DNA of 64,000 nt from Dactylosporangium fulvum. GTDB taxonomy: Bacteria; Actinomycetota; Actinomycetes; Mycobacteriales; Micromonosporaceae. This document shows positions 48,913-58,623 of this stretch, piece by piece (the first letter of the stretch is position 1; each line of letters begins with the position of its first letter). The translations under genes and the position numbers were made by a program. The notes beneath the pieces were generated by a model. It was not told where the DNA came from. It was given only the letters and a program-made list of their open reading frames with translations, and searched no databases. The stretch lies in the NCBI RefSeq assembly GCF_025137375.1, contig NZ_CP073720.1, positions 6,844,501 through 6,908,500 of the forward strand. Direction: 5' to 3'.

Positions 48913-51299
48913 TGGCATGCCTCGCACGACTCGGGGTTCTCCAGGGAGCAGGCCAGCGCCTCGGCGCCGGAGACGGCCAGGGCCGGCGCGACCGCCGCTG
49001 GTGCGATGGCCACGGTGGCCTGCTGAATACGCGTCGCCGGGCGGGACCGCAGGTAGTAGGTCGTCTTCAGCCCGGACTTCCATGCATGGAGGTACATCGA
49101 GGAGAGCTTGCCGATGGTCGGCGCGCTCATGAACAGGTTCAGCGACTGCGACTGGTCGATGTAGGGTGCGCGGGCGGCGGCCAGGTCGATCAGGGCCCGC
49201 TGCGGGAGCTCCCACGCGGTGCGGAACAGTTCCCGCACGTCGGCGGGCAGCTCCGCGATCCCCTGCACGGAGCCCTCGGCCCGCTTGATCTGCTCCCGGA
49301 TCGGAGCTGTCCACAGCCTGCGCGCCTTGAGCTCGTGGACCAGATACGTGTTGATCTGGAGGAACTCTCCGGACATCGTCTCGCGCTTGAACAGGTTGGA
49401 GACCTGCGGCTCGATGCACTCGTAGCAGCCGGCTATCGACGCGATCGTCGCTGTCGGCGCGATCGCGATGAGCAGCGAGTTGCGCAGCCCGGTCGCGGCG
49501 ATCCGGGCCCGCAGTGCCGCCCAGCGCTCACCCTCGGCCGGGGCACCCCACACGTCGGGGTGCAGGACACCGCCGGCGGCGCGGGTCTGCGTGTACGCGG
49601 GATGCGGCCCGAACCGCCCGGCGAGATCCGCGGACGTCTCCAGCGCGGTCAGGAAAATCTCCTCCTGGACCCGGGTGGACAGCTCTCGGGCAGCGGCGGA
49701 GTCGAACGGCAGCCGAAGGGTGAAGAACGCGTCCTGCAGGCCCATGAGGCCCAGCCCGACCGGCCGCCAGCGCGGGTTGGACGCCGCCGCCTGCGCCGAC
49801 GGGTAGTAGTTGATGTCGATGACCCGGTCGAGGAACACGACCGCGGTGCGGACCGTCTCACGCAGCTTCTCCCAGTCGACGCCGCCGGCCGTGACGTGCG
49901 CGCCGAGGTTGATCGAGCCGAGGTTGCACACCGCGGTCTCGTCGTCGCTGTTGACCTCGAGGATCTCGGTGCACAGGTTCGACAGGTGGATGGTGCTGCC
50001 GGGCGCACCGGTCTGGTTCGACAGGGCGTTCGAGCGGTCCTTGAACGTCATCCAGCCGTTGCCGGTCTGCGCGAGGGTCCGCATCATCCGCCCGTACAGC
50101 TCCCGGGCCTTGACCGTCTTGACGGCCTTCTTCTCGGCGGCCCGGTACGCCTCGTCGAACTCCTCGCCGAACAAATCCGGCAGTTCCGGCGCGTCGGACG
50201 GGTCGACGAGCGACCAGTCCTCGTCGGCCTCGACGCGGCGCATGAACTCGTCCGGGATCCAGTTGGCCAGATTCAGGTTGTGCGTGCGGCGGGCCTCCTC
50301 GCCGGTGTTGTCGCGCAGCTCCAGGAACTCTTCGACGTCCGGGTGCCACGGCTCCAGGTACACGCAGGCCGCGCCCTTCCGCCGGCCGCCCTGGTTGACC
50401 GCGGCGACGCCGGCGTCGAGCGTCTTGAGGAACGGCACGATCCCGTTGGACTTTCCGTTCGTGCCGCGGATCAGGGCGCCCCGGCCGCGCACCCGCGACC
50501 AGGAGATGCCGATCCCGCCGGAGAACTTCGACAGCTTCGCGACCTGGTGGTACCGCTCGTAGATCGAGTCCAGCTCGTCCTTCGGCGAGTCGACCAGGAA
50601 GCACGACGACATCTGGGTGTGCCGGGTGCCGGAGTTGAACAGCGTCGGCGAGCTCGGCAGGTAGGCCAGCGACGACATCAGCCGGTAGAAGCCGATCGCC
50701 TCGGCCGGCGTCTCGGACAGCCCGCAGGCGACCCGCAGCAGCCAGTACTGCGGCGTCTCCACGACCAGCCGCGTCTCGGGGTGGCGCAGCAGGTACCGGT
50801 CGGCGACCGTGCGCAGACCGAAGTACTCGAACCGCAGGTCACCGTCCGCGTCGACGGCGTCGTCGAGCTTGCGTGCGTTGCGGTTGACAAACGCCGCGGT
50901 CTCGTCGCCGATCAGGCCCTGGGCGTGCCCGTACGCGATGGACTGACTGAAACTGGCGACCCCCTGCCCGCGTACCTCCTTGTCCACGAACGCGGCCAGC
51001 AGCCGGGCCGCGAGCTTCGAATACTGCGGCTCCTCCCCGATCAGCTCCGCCGCCGTCTGGATCGACAGCTTGTCCAGCTCGGCCGTCGTCGCCCCGTCGT
51101 AGAGACCGCTGATCGTCTTGGTCGCCACCCGCAACGGGTCGACCTCGTCCAGGTCGGCGACCCACCGCTCCACCGCCTTGACGATCTTGTTGACGTCAAC
51201 CGGCTCCAGATCGCCGTTGCGCTTGCGGACCTGCATCACGTGCCGACGCTGCTCCGGCGCCACCTGACCGGGCTCGGCCTGCTCCTGCGCGATCGCCAT
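48909..51299 (-). CDS. nrdA: Class I ribonucleotide reductase, alpha (catalytic) subunit
   Basis: A 796-residue R1 subunit. It has an N-terminal ATP cone (VMQVRKRNGDLEPVDVNKIV), active-site segments SSCFLVDS, NLCTEILEVN and VCNLGSINL, and a C-terminal thiol tail ESCEACQ for thioredoxin-type reduction. The ATG has GAGGGGG ahead. The gene follows a cobalamin riboswitch and NrdR boxes, so it is expected to be off when B12 supports a class II (NrdJ) enzyme encoded elsewhere. Confidence 0.95.
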   Translation of the reverse strand: MAIAQEQAEPGQVAPEQRRHVMQVRKRNGDLEPVDVNKIVKAVERWVADLDEVDPLRVATKTISGLYDGATTAELDKLSIQTAAELIGEEPQYSKLAARLLAAFVDKEVRGQGVASFSQSIAYGHAQGLIGDETAAFVNRNARKLDDAVDADGDLRFEYFGLRTVADRYLLRHPETRLVVETPQYWLLRVACGLSETPAEAIGFYRLMSSLAYLPSSPTLFNSGTRHTQMSSCFLVDSPKDELDSIYERYHQVAKLSKFSGGIGISWSRVRGRGALIRGTNGKSNGIVPFLKTLDAGVAAVNQGGRRKGAACVYLEPWHPDVEEFLELRDNTGEEARRTHNLNLANWIPDEFMRRVEADEDWSLVDPSDAPELPDLFGEEFDEAYRAAEKKAVKTVKARELYGRMMRTLAQTGNGWMTFKDRSNALSNQTGAPGSTIHLSNLCTEILEVNSDDETAVCNLGSINLGAHVTAGGVDWEKLRETVRTAVVFLDRVIDINYYPSAQAAASNPRWRPVGLGLMGLQDAFFTLRLPFDSAAARELSTRVQEEIFLTALETSADLAGRFGPHPAYTQTRAAGGVLHPDVWGAPAEGERWAALRARIAATGLRNSLLIAIAPTATIASIAGCYECIEPQVSNLFKRETMSGEFLQINTYLVHELKARRLWTAPIREQIKRAEGSVQGIAELPADVRELFRTAWELPQRALIDLAAARAPYIDQSQSLNLFMSAPTIGKLSSMYLHAWKSGLKTTYYLRSRPATRIQQATVAIAPAAVAPALAVSGAEALACSLENPESCEACQ

Positions 51300-51421
51300 G
51301 TGTCCCCCTCCTCACCGCTGCCGAACGTCGAACGAACGCACGGGGGGACGCCACCAGACGTGCGGCGGCAGGCCGCGAGGACTGGTCCACGGCGTCGGCC
51401 GTCCCGCGCGGCCTCCGACCA

Positions 51422-51443
51422 CCGCGCGCCGGGCGGCGCGCGG
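51422..51443 (-). promoter_or_regulatory. GC-rich hairpin, likely riboswitch expression platform
   Basis: CCGCGCGCC and GGCGCGCGG form a perfect 9-bp stem with a 4-base loop at the 3' edge of the nrdA riboswitch on the minus strand, about 120 bp before the nrdA ATG. It is a candidate terminator or structural switch. Confidence 0.5.
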
Positions 51444-51612
51444 TGCGCTGGCAGGTCTTCGGACTCGCGGGCCTGACCCGGTTTCACCCGGGGTCGCCTA
51501 CTGGCCGTCGCTTCCCAGACCGTGCGGTCCAGTGCTCATGACGGCGGTCGTTCCCACTCACCGCTGCGGGGCAGTCCCGGATTCCCACCGGGTTCCCTGT
51601 TGCCACGGCCGT
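51444..51612 (-). promoter_or_regulatory. Cobalamin riboswitch upstream of nrdAB
   Basis: The minus strand carries a full set of conserved elements: GGTGGGAATCCGGGACTG, CCCCGCAGCGGTGAG, GGGAAGCGACGGCCAGTAGG and GCCCGCGAGTCCGAAGACCT. These are near-consensus cobalamin aptamer blocks. It lies about 145 bp before nrdA and matches the known B12 control of class I nrd genes in Streptomyces. Ends are approximate. Confidence 0.93.
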
Positions 51613-51644
51613 CCCCGAGGGGCCGGCCGAACCAGCTGCGAGCA

Positions 51645-51690
51645 ACACCATATATGGGATCGGCCGGGATGGGTGACACCAGATGGTGTG
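51645..51690. promoter_or_regulatory. Tandem NrdR boxes
   Basis: Two 16-bp sites, ACACCATATATGGGAT (51645-51660) and GACACCAGATGGTGTG (51675-51690; inner 14 bp perfect palindrome), are spaced 30 bp start to start, about three helical turns. Both resemble the NrdR consensus ACACTATATATAGTGT, and tandem boxes at this spacing are standard. They lie upstream of the riboswitch, where the nrdAB promoter should be. Confidence 0.8.
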
Positions 51691-51789
51691 CCGGCGTGTC
51701 GTTTACGCCACGTCACCGAACATCACTGCCCTCGACCGCGCGGCCGCCGCCAGGGGAGAGGTCGCGACCAGAACCGGAACTCCAGAGTT

Positions 51790-51830
51790 TCGGAACTTGC
51801 CAGTTCCAGAACGGGACGGTACCGTTTCTG
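51790..51830. promoter_or_regulatory. Operator-like repeats upstream of tetR
   Basis: ACGGTACCGT (51816-51825) is a perfect 10-bp palindrome extended by TTTC on one side; GGAACT-TGCC-AGTTCC lies just upstream. Both sit within 60 bp of the TetR start and are candidate autoregulatory sites. Confidence 0.5.
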
Positions 51831-51849
51831 GACGGGAGGTACCCGCCGC

Positions 51850-52506
51850 ATGACACACGACGCATCCGACGACGGCACGTCCAAGCACGAGCAGACCGCA
51901 CGCACCGGCCGGAAACGCGACCACACCCGGGACGCCGACATCCTCGACGCGACCCTCGAGGTCCTCGCCGAGGTCGGCTATGCCGGCATGACGATGGACC
52001 TGGTCGCGGCACGGGCCAAGGCGGGAAAGGCCACCGTCTACCGGCGCTGGCCGTCGAAGGCGGAGCTCGTCGTCGATGCGATCGCCCGGATGAAACGCAG
52101 CCAGGTCGACCTGGAAAACCTGCCCGACACCGGCACGCTCCGCGGCGACCTCCTCGGTCTCTACAAACCGCAGTCGATCGAGGAAGGCGAGCGACGACTG
52201 CGGATCATGGCGGGACTCGCCGCGATGATCTCCACCGATCACACCTTCGCCGACGCCGCGAACGCCGCGGTCGTGGAGCCGTGGGCCGACGCACACCTCG
52301 TGTTCATGCGCCGCGCCGTGGACCGCGGCGAAATCCCGGCGACGGCCGACATCGAGACACTCTCGCAGGTCATCCCGTCCATGGCGGCCTACCGTGCACT
52401 TGTCCAGCGCAAACCCTTCGAACGCGAGTTCCTCCTCGCCCTGGTCGACGGCGTCGTCCTGCCCGCACTGCTGAACACACCGATCGGCGACGCACCGGCC
52501 ACCTGA
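51850..52506 (+). CDS. TetR-family transcriptional regulator
   Basis: A 218-residue regulator with helix-turn-helix ILDATLEVLAEVGYAGMTMD, then ARAKAGKATVYRRWPSKAEL (residues about 30-72), and a C-terminal TetR_C_11/AcrR-like domain. ATG 51850 follows GGGAGG. Upstream palindromes suggest autoregulation. A VOC-family gene follows on the same strand 122 bp later and may be a target. Confidence 0.9.
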   Translation: MTHDASDDGTSKHEQTARTGRKRDHTRDADILDATLEVLAEVGYAGMTMDLVAARAKAGKATVYRRWPSKAELVVDAIARMKRSQVDLENLPDTGTLRGDLLGLYKPQSIEEGERRLRIMAGLAAMISTDHTFADAANAAVVEPWADAHLVFMRRAVDRGEIPATADIETLSQVIPSMAAYRALVQRKPFEREFLLALVDGVVLPALLNTPIGDAPAT

Positions 52507-52628
52507 CCGACGCCGGCACCGGCATCCCACAACCCGCAAACCGTCTTCCGGTCGACACCACCTGTCGCCGGGCAGCCGGGCGCACCACCGTGCCCGGAAA
52601 TCGACAAGCTACGACCGAGGAGCCAACC

Positions 52629-53054
52629 ATGGCTGTCAGCACCACCACCCACCTGAACTTCCGTGGCGACGCCCGCGCGGCGCTCGAGTTCTACCGGTCC
52701 GTGTTCGGCGGCGAGCTCACCCTCGTCAGCTACCGGGACGCCCACAACGTGCAGGACCCGTCCGAGGCGGACCAGATCATGTGGGGTCAGGTCGCCGGCG
52801 CCGGCGGCTTCCACGTGATGGCATACGACGTTCCCGCACGCATGCCGTGGGACCCGGGCCAGAACGCGTTTTTCGTCTCGGTCCGTGGCACGTCGACCGA
52901 GGAGATCACGTCCTACTGGAAGGGCCTGTCCGACGGCGCGACCATCGTCCAGGAACTCGCCCCCGCCGGCTGGGCCCCGCTCTACGGCATGCTCAAGGAC
53001 CGATTCGGCGTGGTCTGGGTGCTGGACGTCATCGCCGACCACAACGCCTCCTGA
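52629..53054 (+). CDS. VOC-family protein, PhnB-like
   Basis: A 141-residue glyoxalase/bleomycin-resistance fold protein. It has THLNFRGDARAALEFYRSVF at the start and FFVSVRGTSTEEITSYWKGL plus PLYGMLKDRFGVVWVLDV near the end, the PhnB/3-demethylubiquinone methyltransferase-like signature. ATG 52629 is preceded by GAGGAG. The reaction is unknown. Confidence 0.88.
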   Translation: MAVSTTTHLNFRGDARAALEFYRSVFGGELTLVSYRDAHNVQDPSEADQIMWGQVAGAGGFHVMAYDVPARMPWDPGQNAFFVSVRGTSTEEITSYWKGLSDGATIVQELAPAGWAPLYGMLKDRFGVVWVLDVIADHNAS

Positions 53055-53152
53055 ACACCGACGGCGGGCACGGAACGCCGGCATGTTGCGTGCCCGCCAG
53101 AAAGCACCGACCGGTGCGCTCGCTCGGCACCACAGCAGTCCGGCACCGCGCG

Positions 53153-53164
53153 TATCCTGCACCC
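53153..53164 (+). promoter_or_regulatory. -10 element of an apparently leaderless gene
   Basis: TATCCT ends 6 bases before the GTG at 53165, and no ribosome-binding site is present, which fits leaderless transcription common in actinobacteria. Confidence 0.45.
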
Positions 53165-53875
53165 GTGGGACTGCGGTTCGAGACGCGCGCGTCCGACTCG
53201 CCGTGGATCGACACCGTGTGGACCTGCACGAGCGAGCAGGTCGTGGAGATGACCTCCGTTGCGACGGTGTGCTGGGGCCTGGTGTTCTGGGAGCGCGAGG
53301 GCAGGGCGTGCGCGAGCATTTCCGGCCCCGAGACCAGGACCGGCACCGCGCCGGTGCCGGAGGGCGCGGCCTTCGTCGGCATCGAATTCGCCGTGGGCAC
53401 ATCACTTCGGGCCGTGCCGACGCCGGTCCTGGTCGACGGGGGCACCGAGCTCCCCGACGCCACGCGCAGGACCTTCCGGCTGGACGGCGTCCGCTGGGAG
53501 ACGCCCGGCCCCGACGACGCCGAGGCCCTGGTCGACCGTCTTGTCCGCTCCGGAGCCGTGATCCGTGACCCGCTCGTCACCGGGATCCGCCGAGGCCACC
53601 GTCCGGCGGTCTCGGCACGCACCGTCGAACGCCGGTTCCGAGCGGCGACCGGGCTCACTCAGGGCGTCGTGCGGCAGATCGAACGCGCACGCAAGGCCTC
53701 GACGCTGCTGGCCGCCGGCGGCCCGGTCGCCGACGTCGTCTCCGGGCTCGATTACTTCGACGAGCCGCACCTGGCCCGTGCGCTGCGCCGGTACGTCGGG
53801 CGAACGGCGCGGCAACTCCGCGAGGGCACCGGCGGTGCGATCGCCCTGAATCTGGATCAGCCGACGACGTCGTAG
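53165..53875 (+). CDS. AraC-type helix-turn-helix protein
   Basis: A 236-residue regulator with an N-terminal domain starting GLRFETRASDSPWIDTVWTC and a C-terminal AraC DNA-binding domain (SARTVERRFRAATGLTQGVV and DVVSGLDYFDEPHLARALRR). GTG 53165 is chosen from the -10 element six bases ahead. Its 3' end overlaps the DHFR-like gene on the other strand by 19 bp. Ligand unknown. Confidence 0.85.
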   Translation: MGLRFETRASDSPWIDTVWTCTSEQVVEMTSVATVCWGLVFWEREGRACASISGPETRTGTAPVPEGAAFVGIEFAVGTSLRAVPTPVLVDGGTELPDATRRTFRLDGVRWETPGPDDAEALVDRLVRSGAVIRDPLVTGIRRGHRPAVSARTVERRFRAATGLTQGVVRQIERARKASTLLAAGGPVADVVSGLDYFDEPHLARALRRYVGRTARQLREGTGGAIALNLDQPTTS

Positions 53876-54435
53876 ATCAGCTTCACGATGCCGTTCGGAT
53901 AGGCCGCGGACGCCCGGAGGCTCAGTGCCTGCTTGTCCTTGTCCGCCTTGCTGAACAGGCTCTTCCCGGCGCCGAGCAGCACCGGGAAGACGAGAAGGTG
54001 GTACCGGTCGATCAGGCCCGCGTCCGACAGGCGCCGGGCGAGCTCCGCACTCCCGTGGATGAAGATCGCGCCACCCTCGCGCTGCTTGAGCTCGGCCACG
54101 TCGTCGGTCGAGCGCAGGATCGTCGTCGGACCCCATCCCTCGACGAGGGCGTCGTCGGGCAGCGTGGTCGAGACCACGTACTTCGGCAGTTCCTTGTAGG
54201 CAGCGTGGTCGTCCGAGTCGCGCCAGACCGGCGCGAACGCCTCGTAGCTGCGGCGGCCGAACATCAGCGCCGTCGTTTCCTCGAGCTCCTCGCCCTTGAG
54301 CGCGAAGGCCTCGGGCAGGAATTCGATGCCCTTGACCACCCAGCCACCGCTGCGATGCTCCTCGCCCGGCCCGCCGCCCGGGGAGTCCACAACGCCGTCG
54401 AGCGAAACGAACCCGGTGTAGACCAGATCACGCAT
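53857..54435 (-). CDS. Dihydrofolate reductase-family (RibD C-terminal domain) protein
   Basis: A 192-residue protein of the DHFR/RibD_C superfamily: LVYTGFVSLDGVVDSPGGGP at the start, TALMFGRRSYEAFAPVW in the middle, and IFIHGSAELARRL with RYHLLVFPVLLGAGKSLF later. These are typical of the YyaP/YwjB branch, whose substrates are mostly undefined. NADPH binding is expected from the family. The ATG has GGAG upstream. Confidence 0.88.
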   Translation of the reverse strand: MRDLVYTGFVSLDGVVDSPGGGPGEEHRSGGWVVKGIEFLPEAFALKGEELEETTALMFGRRSYEAFAPVWRDSDDHAAYKELPKYVVSTTLPDDALVEGWGPTTILRSTDDVAELKQREGGAIFIHGSAELARRLSDAGLIDRYHLLVFPVLLGAGKSLFSKADKDKQALSLRASAAYPNGIVKLIYDVVG

Positions 54436-54649
54436 GTGCTGTTCTCCTCATAGACAAGCGACGAGGTCGCCAGGTAGATCGACGAGCGGGCTGCGGCCGG
54501 GCGCCCACGCCATGCTAGGAACCGGCCACCGCGGCCGTCTTGTACAGAAACGACGGCACCGTCACGGCGCGATGAGGACGCCCGTTGTCGGGGGCTCTCA
54601 CCTGCTAATCTACCGTCGGGCCGGGCCGACTCGAGGGTCGCGTCGCAGC

Positions 54650-55445
54650 CAGAAACACGGAAGGGATCGGTCTGCTCGACTTCGGCTCGGTCGGGGTACT
54701 GGACGCCGAGACAAGGCAACTGCTCGCGACCCTGCTGTATGCGGTGGGCATCGACGACAACGTGGCGGCGACCGACGCGCTGTTGATGGTCGTCGGCTCA
54801 CCCACCGACACCGACGTCACGACCCTGCGGCGTGAGATCGGGCAGGTCATCACGACCCTGCGCTTCCGGACCGACGCGGGCACCGACGTGTTCGCGGATC
54901 TCTTCGACGTCATCCGCCGCCACGGCCTCGCCCTCCCGCCGCAGGTTGCCGCCGCGCTGCGAACGATCGCCTCCGCGGAGGAGTCGCTGGTCACGCTCGA
55001 CCCGACCTTCTCGCTGATCGGAGCGGCGCAGCGCTCGGCGGCCGACATCACCGCCCGGATGCTCGCCCCCGACCGCATCGCGGACCTCACCAAGGCCCGC
55101 GGGTCCGTCGTCGCGGCGTCGCTGGGCCGGCTCCCGTCACGCTTCGAGAGGACCACGGCCGCGCTGGCCGACGGGACGTTCTCGGTGCGCGTACGTCCGC
55201 TGGCAGACCCGGACGACCGCAGGTGGCTCCGCGGCCGCCTCAACGACGTCGTCGTCTCCGTGGTGGCCGTCGGAGCGATCCTCGCCGCCGTCCTGCTGAT
55301 CGTCGCCGACACCGGGCCCTTCGTCACTCCCCGGATCCGCCTCAACACCCTCCTCGGGTTCAGCCTGGCGCTGTGCGGCTTTGTCCTCGGGTTGCGCTCG
55401 GTCCTCAAGGTCTTCACCCGGACCGATCGCCAGGCCCGGCGCTGA
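54650..55445 (+). pseudogene. ABC1/UbiB (AarF) kinase-like gene, 5'-truncated
   Basis: The reading frame begins abruptly just before the metal-binding DFG motif (GIGLLDFGSVGVLDAETRQL) and continues through an AarF/UbiB-type C-terminal region with two membrane helices at the end (VVVSVVAVGAILAAVLLIVA and LLGFSLALCGFVLGLRSVL). The upstream kinase lobe, with the KxGQ motif and ATP-binding loop, is absent. An ATG at 54744 could make a 233-residue product, but it would lack catalysis. Confidence 0.7.
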
Positions 55446-55462
55446 ACCCTCCGACCGTCGCA

Positions 55463-55490
55463 AAGCCCGGGGAGACATCTCCCCGGGCTT
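55463..55490. terminator. Bidirectional terminator hairpin
   Basis: AAGCCCGGGGAGA pairs with TCTCCCCGGGCTT (13 bp, perfect) between the convergent ABC1 remnant and aceB. Confidence 0.85.
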
Positions 55491-55514
55491 CAGCACGCCG
55501 CCGCGCAGGCCCCG

Positions 55515-57118
55515 TCAGTGACCCGGTTCGCACCTGACGGACGGCGCGAGGTGGTGGGCGTACGCGTCCGTGGTGAAAAACGCCGGAAGGTCCTCCTCGA
55601 GCGCGGTGCGCTCGACGACACCGGCCGCTGCCACGGCACGGTCGCGGTCCGGCCCTTCACGACCCGCGGTCAGCGCTGCCAGGGCATCGGCCAGCAGCGA
55701 CCGGACCAGTTCGTCGGTGACAACGCCGCCGTCGGCCAGTGGTGTGCGGTGGTGCAGCCACTGCCACACCTGGCAGCGGGCGATCTCGGCGGTCGCCGCG
55801 TCCTCCATCAGGTTCGACAGCGCGACCGCGCCCGTGCCGCCGAGCCAGGCATCGATGTACCGCAGCGCCACCTCGACGTTGGATCGCACCCCCTCGACGG
55901 TGACCTGGCCCGGGGTCTTGTCGACGGCGAGCAGGTCGGTGGCGGTGACCTCGACGTCGTCCCGGAGCCGGTCGAGCTGGTTCGGACGGTCGCCCAGCAC
56001 CGCGGTGAACGCGTCCCGGCACACCTCGACCAGACCCGGGTGTGCGACCCAGGACCCGTCGAACCCGTCGCCGGCCTCGCGTTCCTTGTCCGCCCGGACC
56101 CGGGTGACGGCCGCCGCGTTGACGTCCGGTGACCGGCTCGGGATGAACGCGGCCATGCCACCGATCGCGTGTGCGCCGCGCCGGTGGCAGGTGCTCACCA
56201 GCAATTCGGTGTAGGCGCGCATGAACGGCACGGTCATGGTGACGTCGGAGCGGTCCGGCAGGACGAACTCGGACCACTGGCCGAAGTTCTTGATGATGCT
56301 GAAGATGTAGTCCCATCGGCCCGCGTTCAGCCCGGCCGAGTGCTCGCGCAGCTCGTACAGGATCTCCTCCATCTCGAACGCGGCGGTGATCGTCTCGATC
56401 AGCGTCGTGGCCCGGATGGTGCCCAGCGGCAGGCCGAGGTACTCCTGGGCGAAGACGAAGACGTCGTTCCACAACCGCGCCTCGCGGTGGTCCTCCAGCT
56501 TCGGCAGGTAGAAGTACGGGCCCTTCCCGGCGTCGAGCTGCCGCCGCGCGCAATGGAAGAGGTAGAGGCCGAAGTCGACCAGGCTGGCCGAGATCGGCCG
56601 CCCGTCGACCACGATCCACTTCTCCACGAGGTGCCAGCCGCGCGGCCGGACGACGATCGTGGCCGGTTCATCGCCGAGGGCGTAGCGTTTGCCGCGCTCA
56701 TCGGTGAAGTCGATGCGCCGGTCGAGCGCGTCGATCAGGTTGAGCTGCCCGCCGATGATGTTGTCCCAGGTCGGCGCGGTGGCGTCCTCGAAGTCGGCCA
56801 GCCACACCTGCGCACCGGAGTTCAGTGCGTTGACGGTCATCTTGCGGTCCGGCGGGCCGGTGATCTCGACCCGGCGGTCGGTCAGCCCCGGTGCGGGCGG
56901 CGCCACCCGCCAGGTCGGGTCCTGCCGGATCCGGGCGGTGTCCGGCAGGAAGTCCGGCATCTGCCCGAAGGCGTACCGGGCACGGCGGGCCCGGCGGGTG
57001 TCGAGCAGCGCCACGCGGCGGCCGGTGAACCGGCCGTCGAGCGCGACCAGGAAGTCCAGAGCGTCGGCGGTGAGGACCTCGTCGTAGCGGTCGGCCATCG
57101 GACCGATGATCTTGTACC

Positions 57119-57122
<4 letters not shown>
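55515..57122 (-). CDS. aceB: Malate synthase A
   Basis: A 535-residue enzyme condensing glyoxylate with acetyl-CoA to malate. Signatures are NSGAQVWLADFEDATAPTWD, RPRGWHLVEKW, LPKLEDHREARLWNDVF and GRWDYIFSIIKNF. GTG 57122 overlaps the aceA stop (GTGA), which supports the start; ATG at MADRYDE eight codons later is possible. It completes the glyoxylate shunt with aceA. Confidence 0.95.
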
Positions 57123-58390
<1,268 letters not shown>

Positions 58391-58568
58391 CGCGTGCTCC
58401 TCGTTCGCTGTACCGTGGTCGCCCGTGCGCCGCCGGCGGGGCCGGCGCACGGGCGACCGGGCGGACCATTGCCGATCCGCCGCCGGTGGTGGGTGCATTC
58501 ACCGTCACACGGCGACGGCGCGCTGGTCGAGAGACGTATCAAGCGAAGTCCTGCGAATTTGCCGGACC

Positions 58569-58587
58569 ATTTTGCTAACTTGCGAAA
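58569..58587. promoter_or_regulatory. RamB-like binding site
   Basis: ATTTTGCTAACTTGCGAAA contains two TTGC half sites in near-dyad symmetry (TTTTGC and GCGAAA) in the aceA/regulator divergent region. It resembles the corynebacterial RamB motif AAAGTTTGCAAA. A -10-like TATAAC (58608-58613) lies just downstream, about 10 bases before the regulator GTG. Confidence 0.5.
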
Positions 58588-58623
58588 TCCACATTTCACA
58601 GCGATGCTATAACTATCTGGGAG

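Noticed and set aside
54434..54835. 133-codon plus-strand frame between the DHFR-like gene and the ABC1 remnant
   Set aside because: Arg/Gly-rich with no domain; overlaps the remnant in a different frame.
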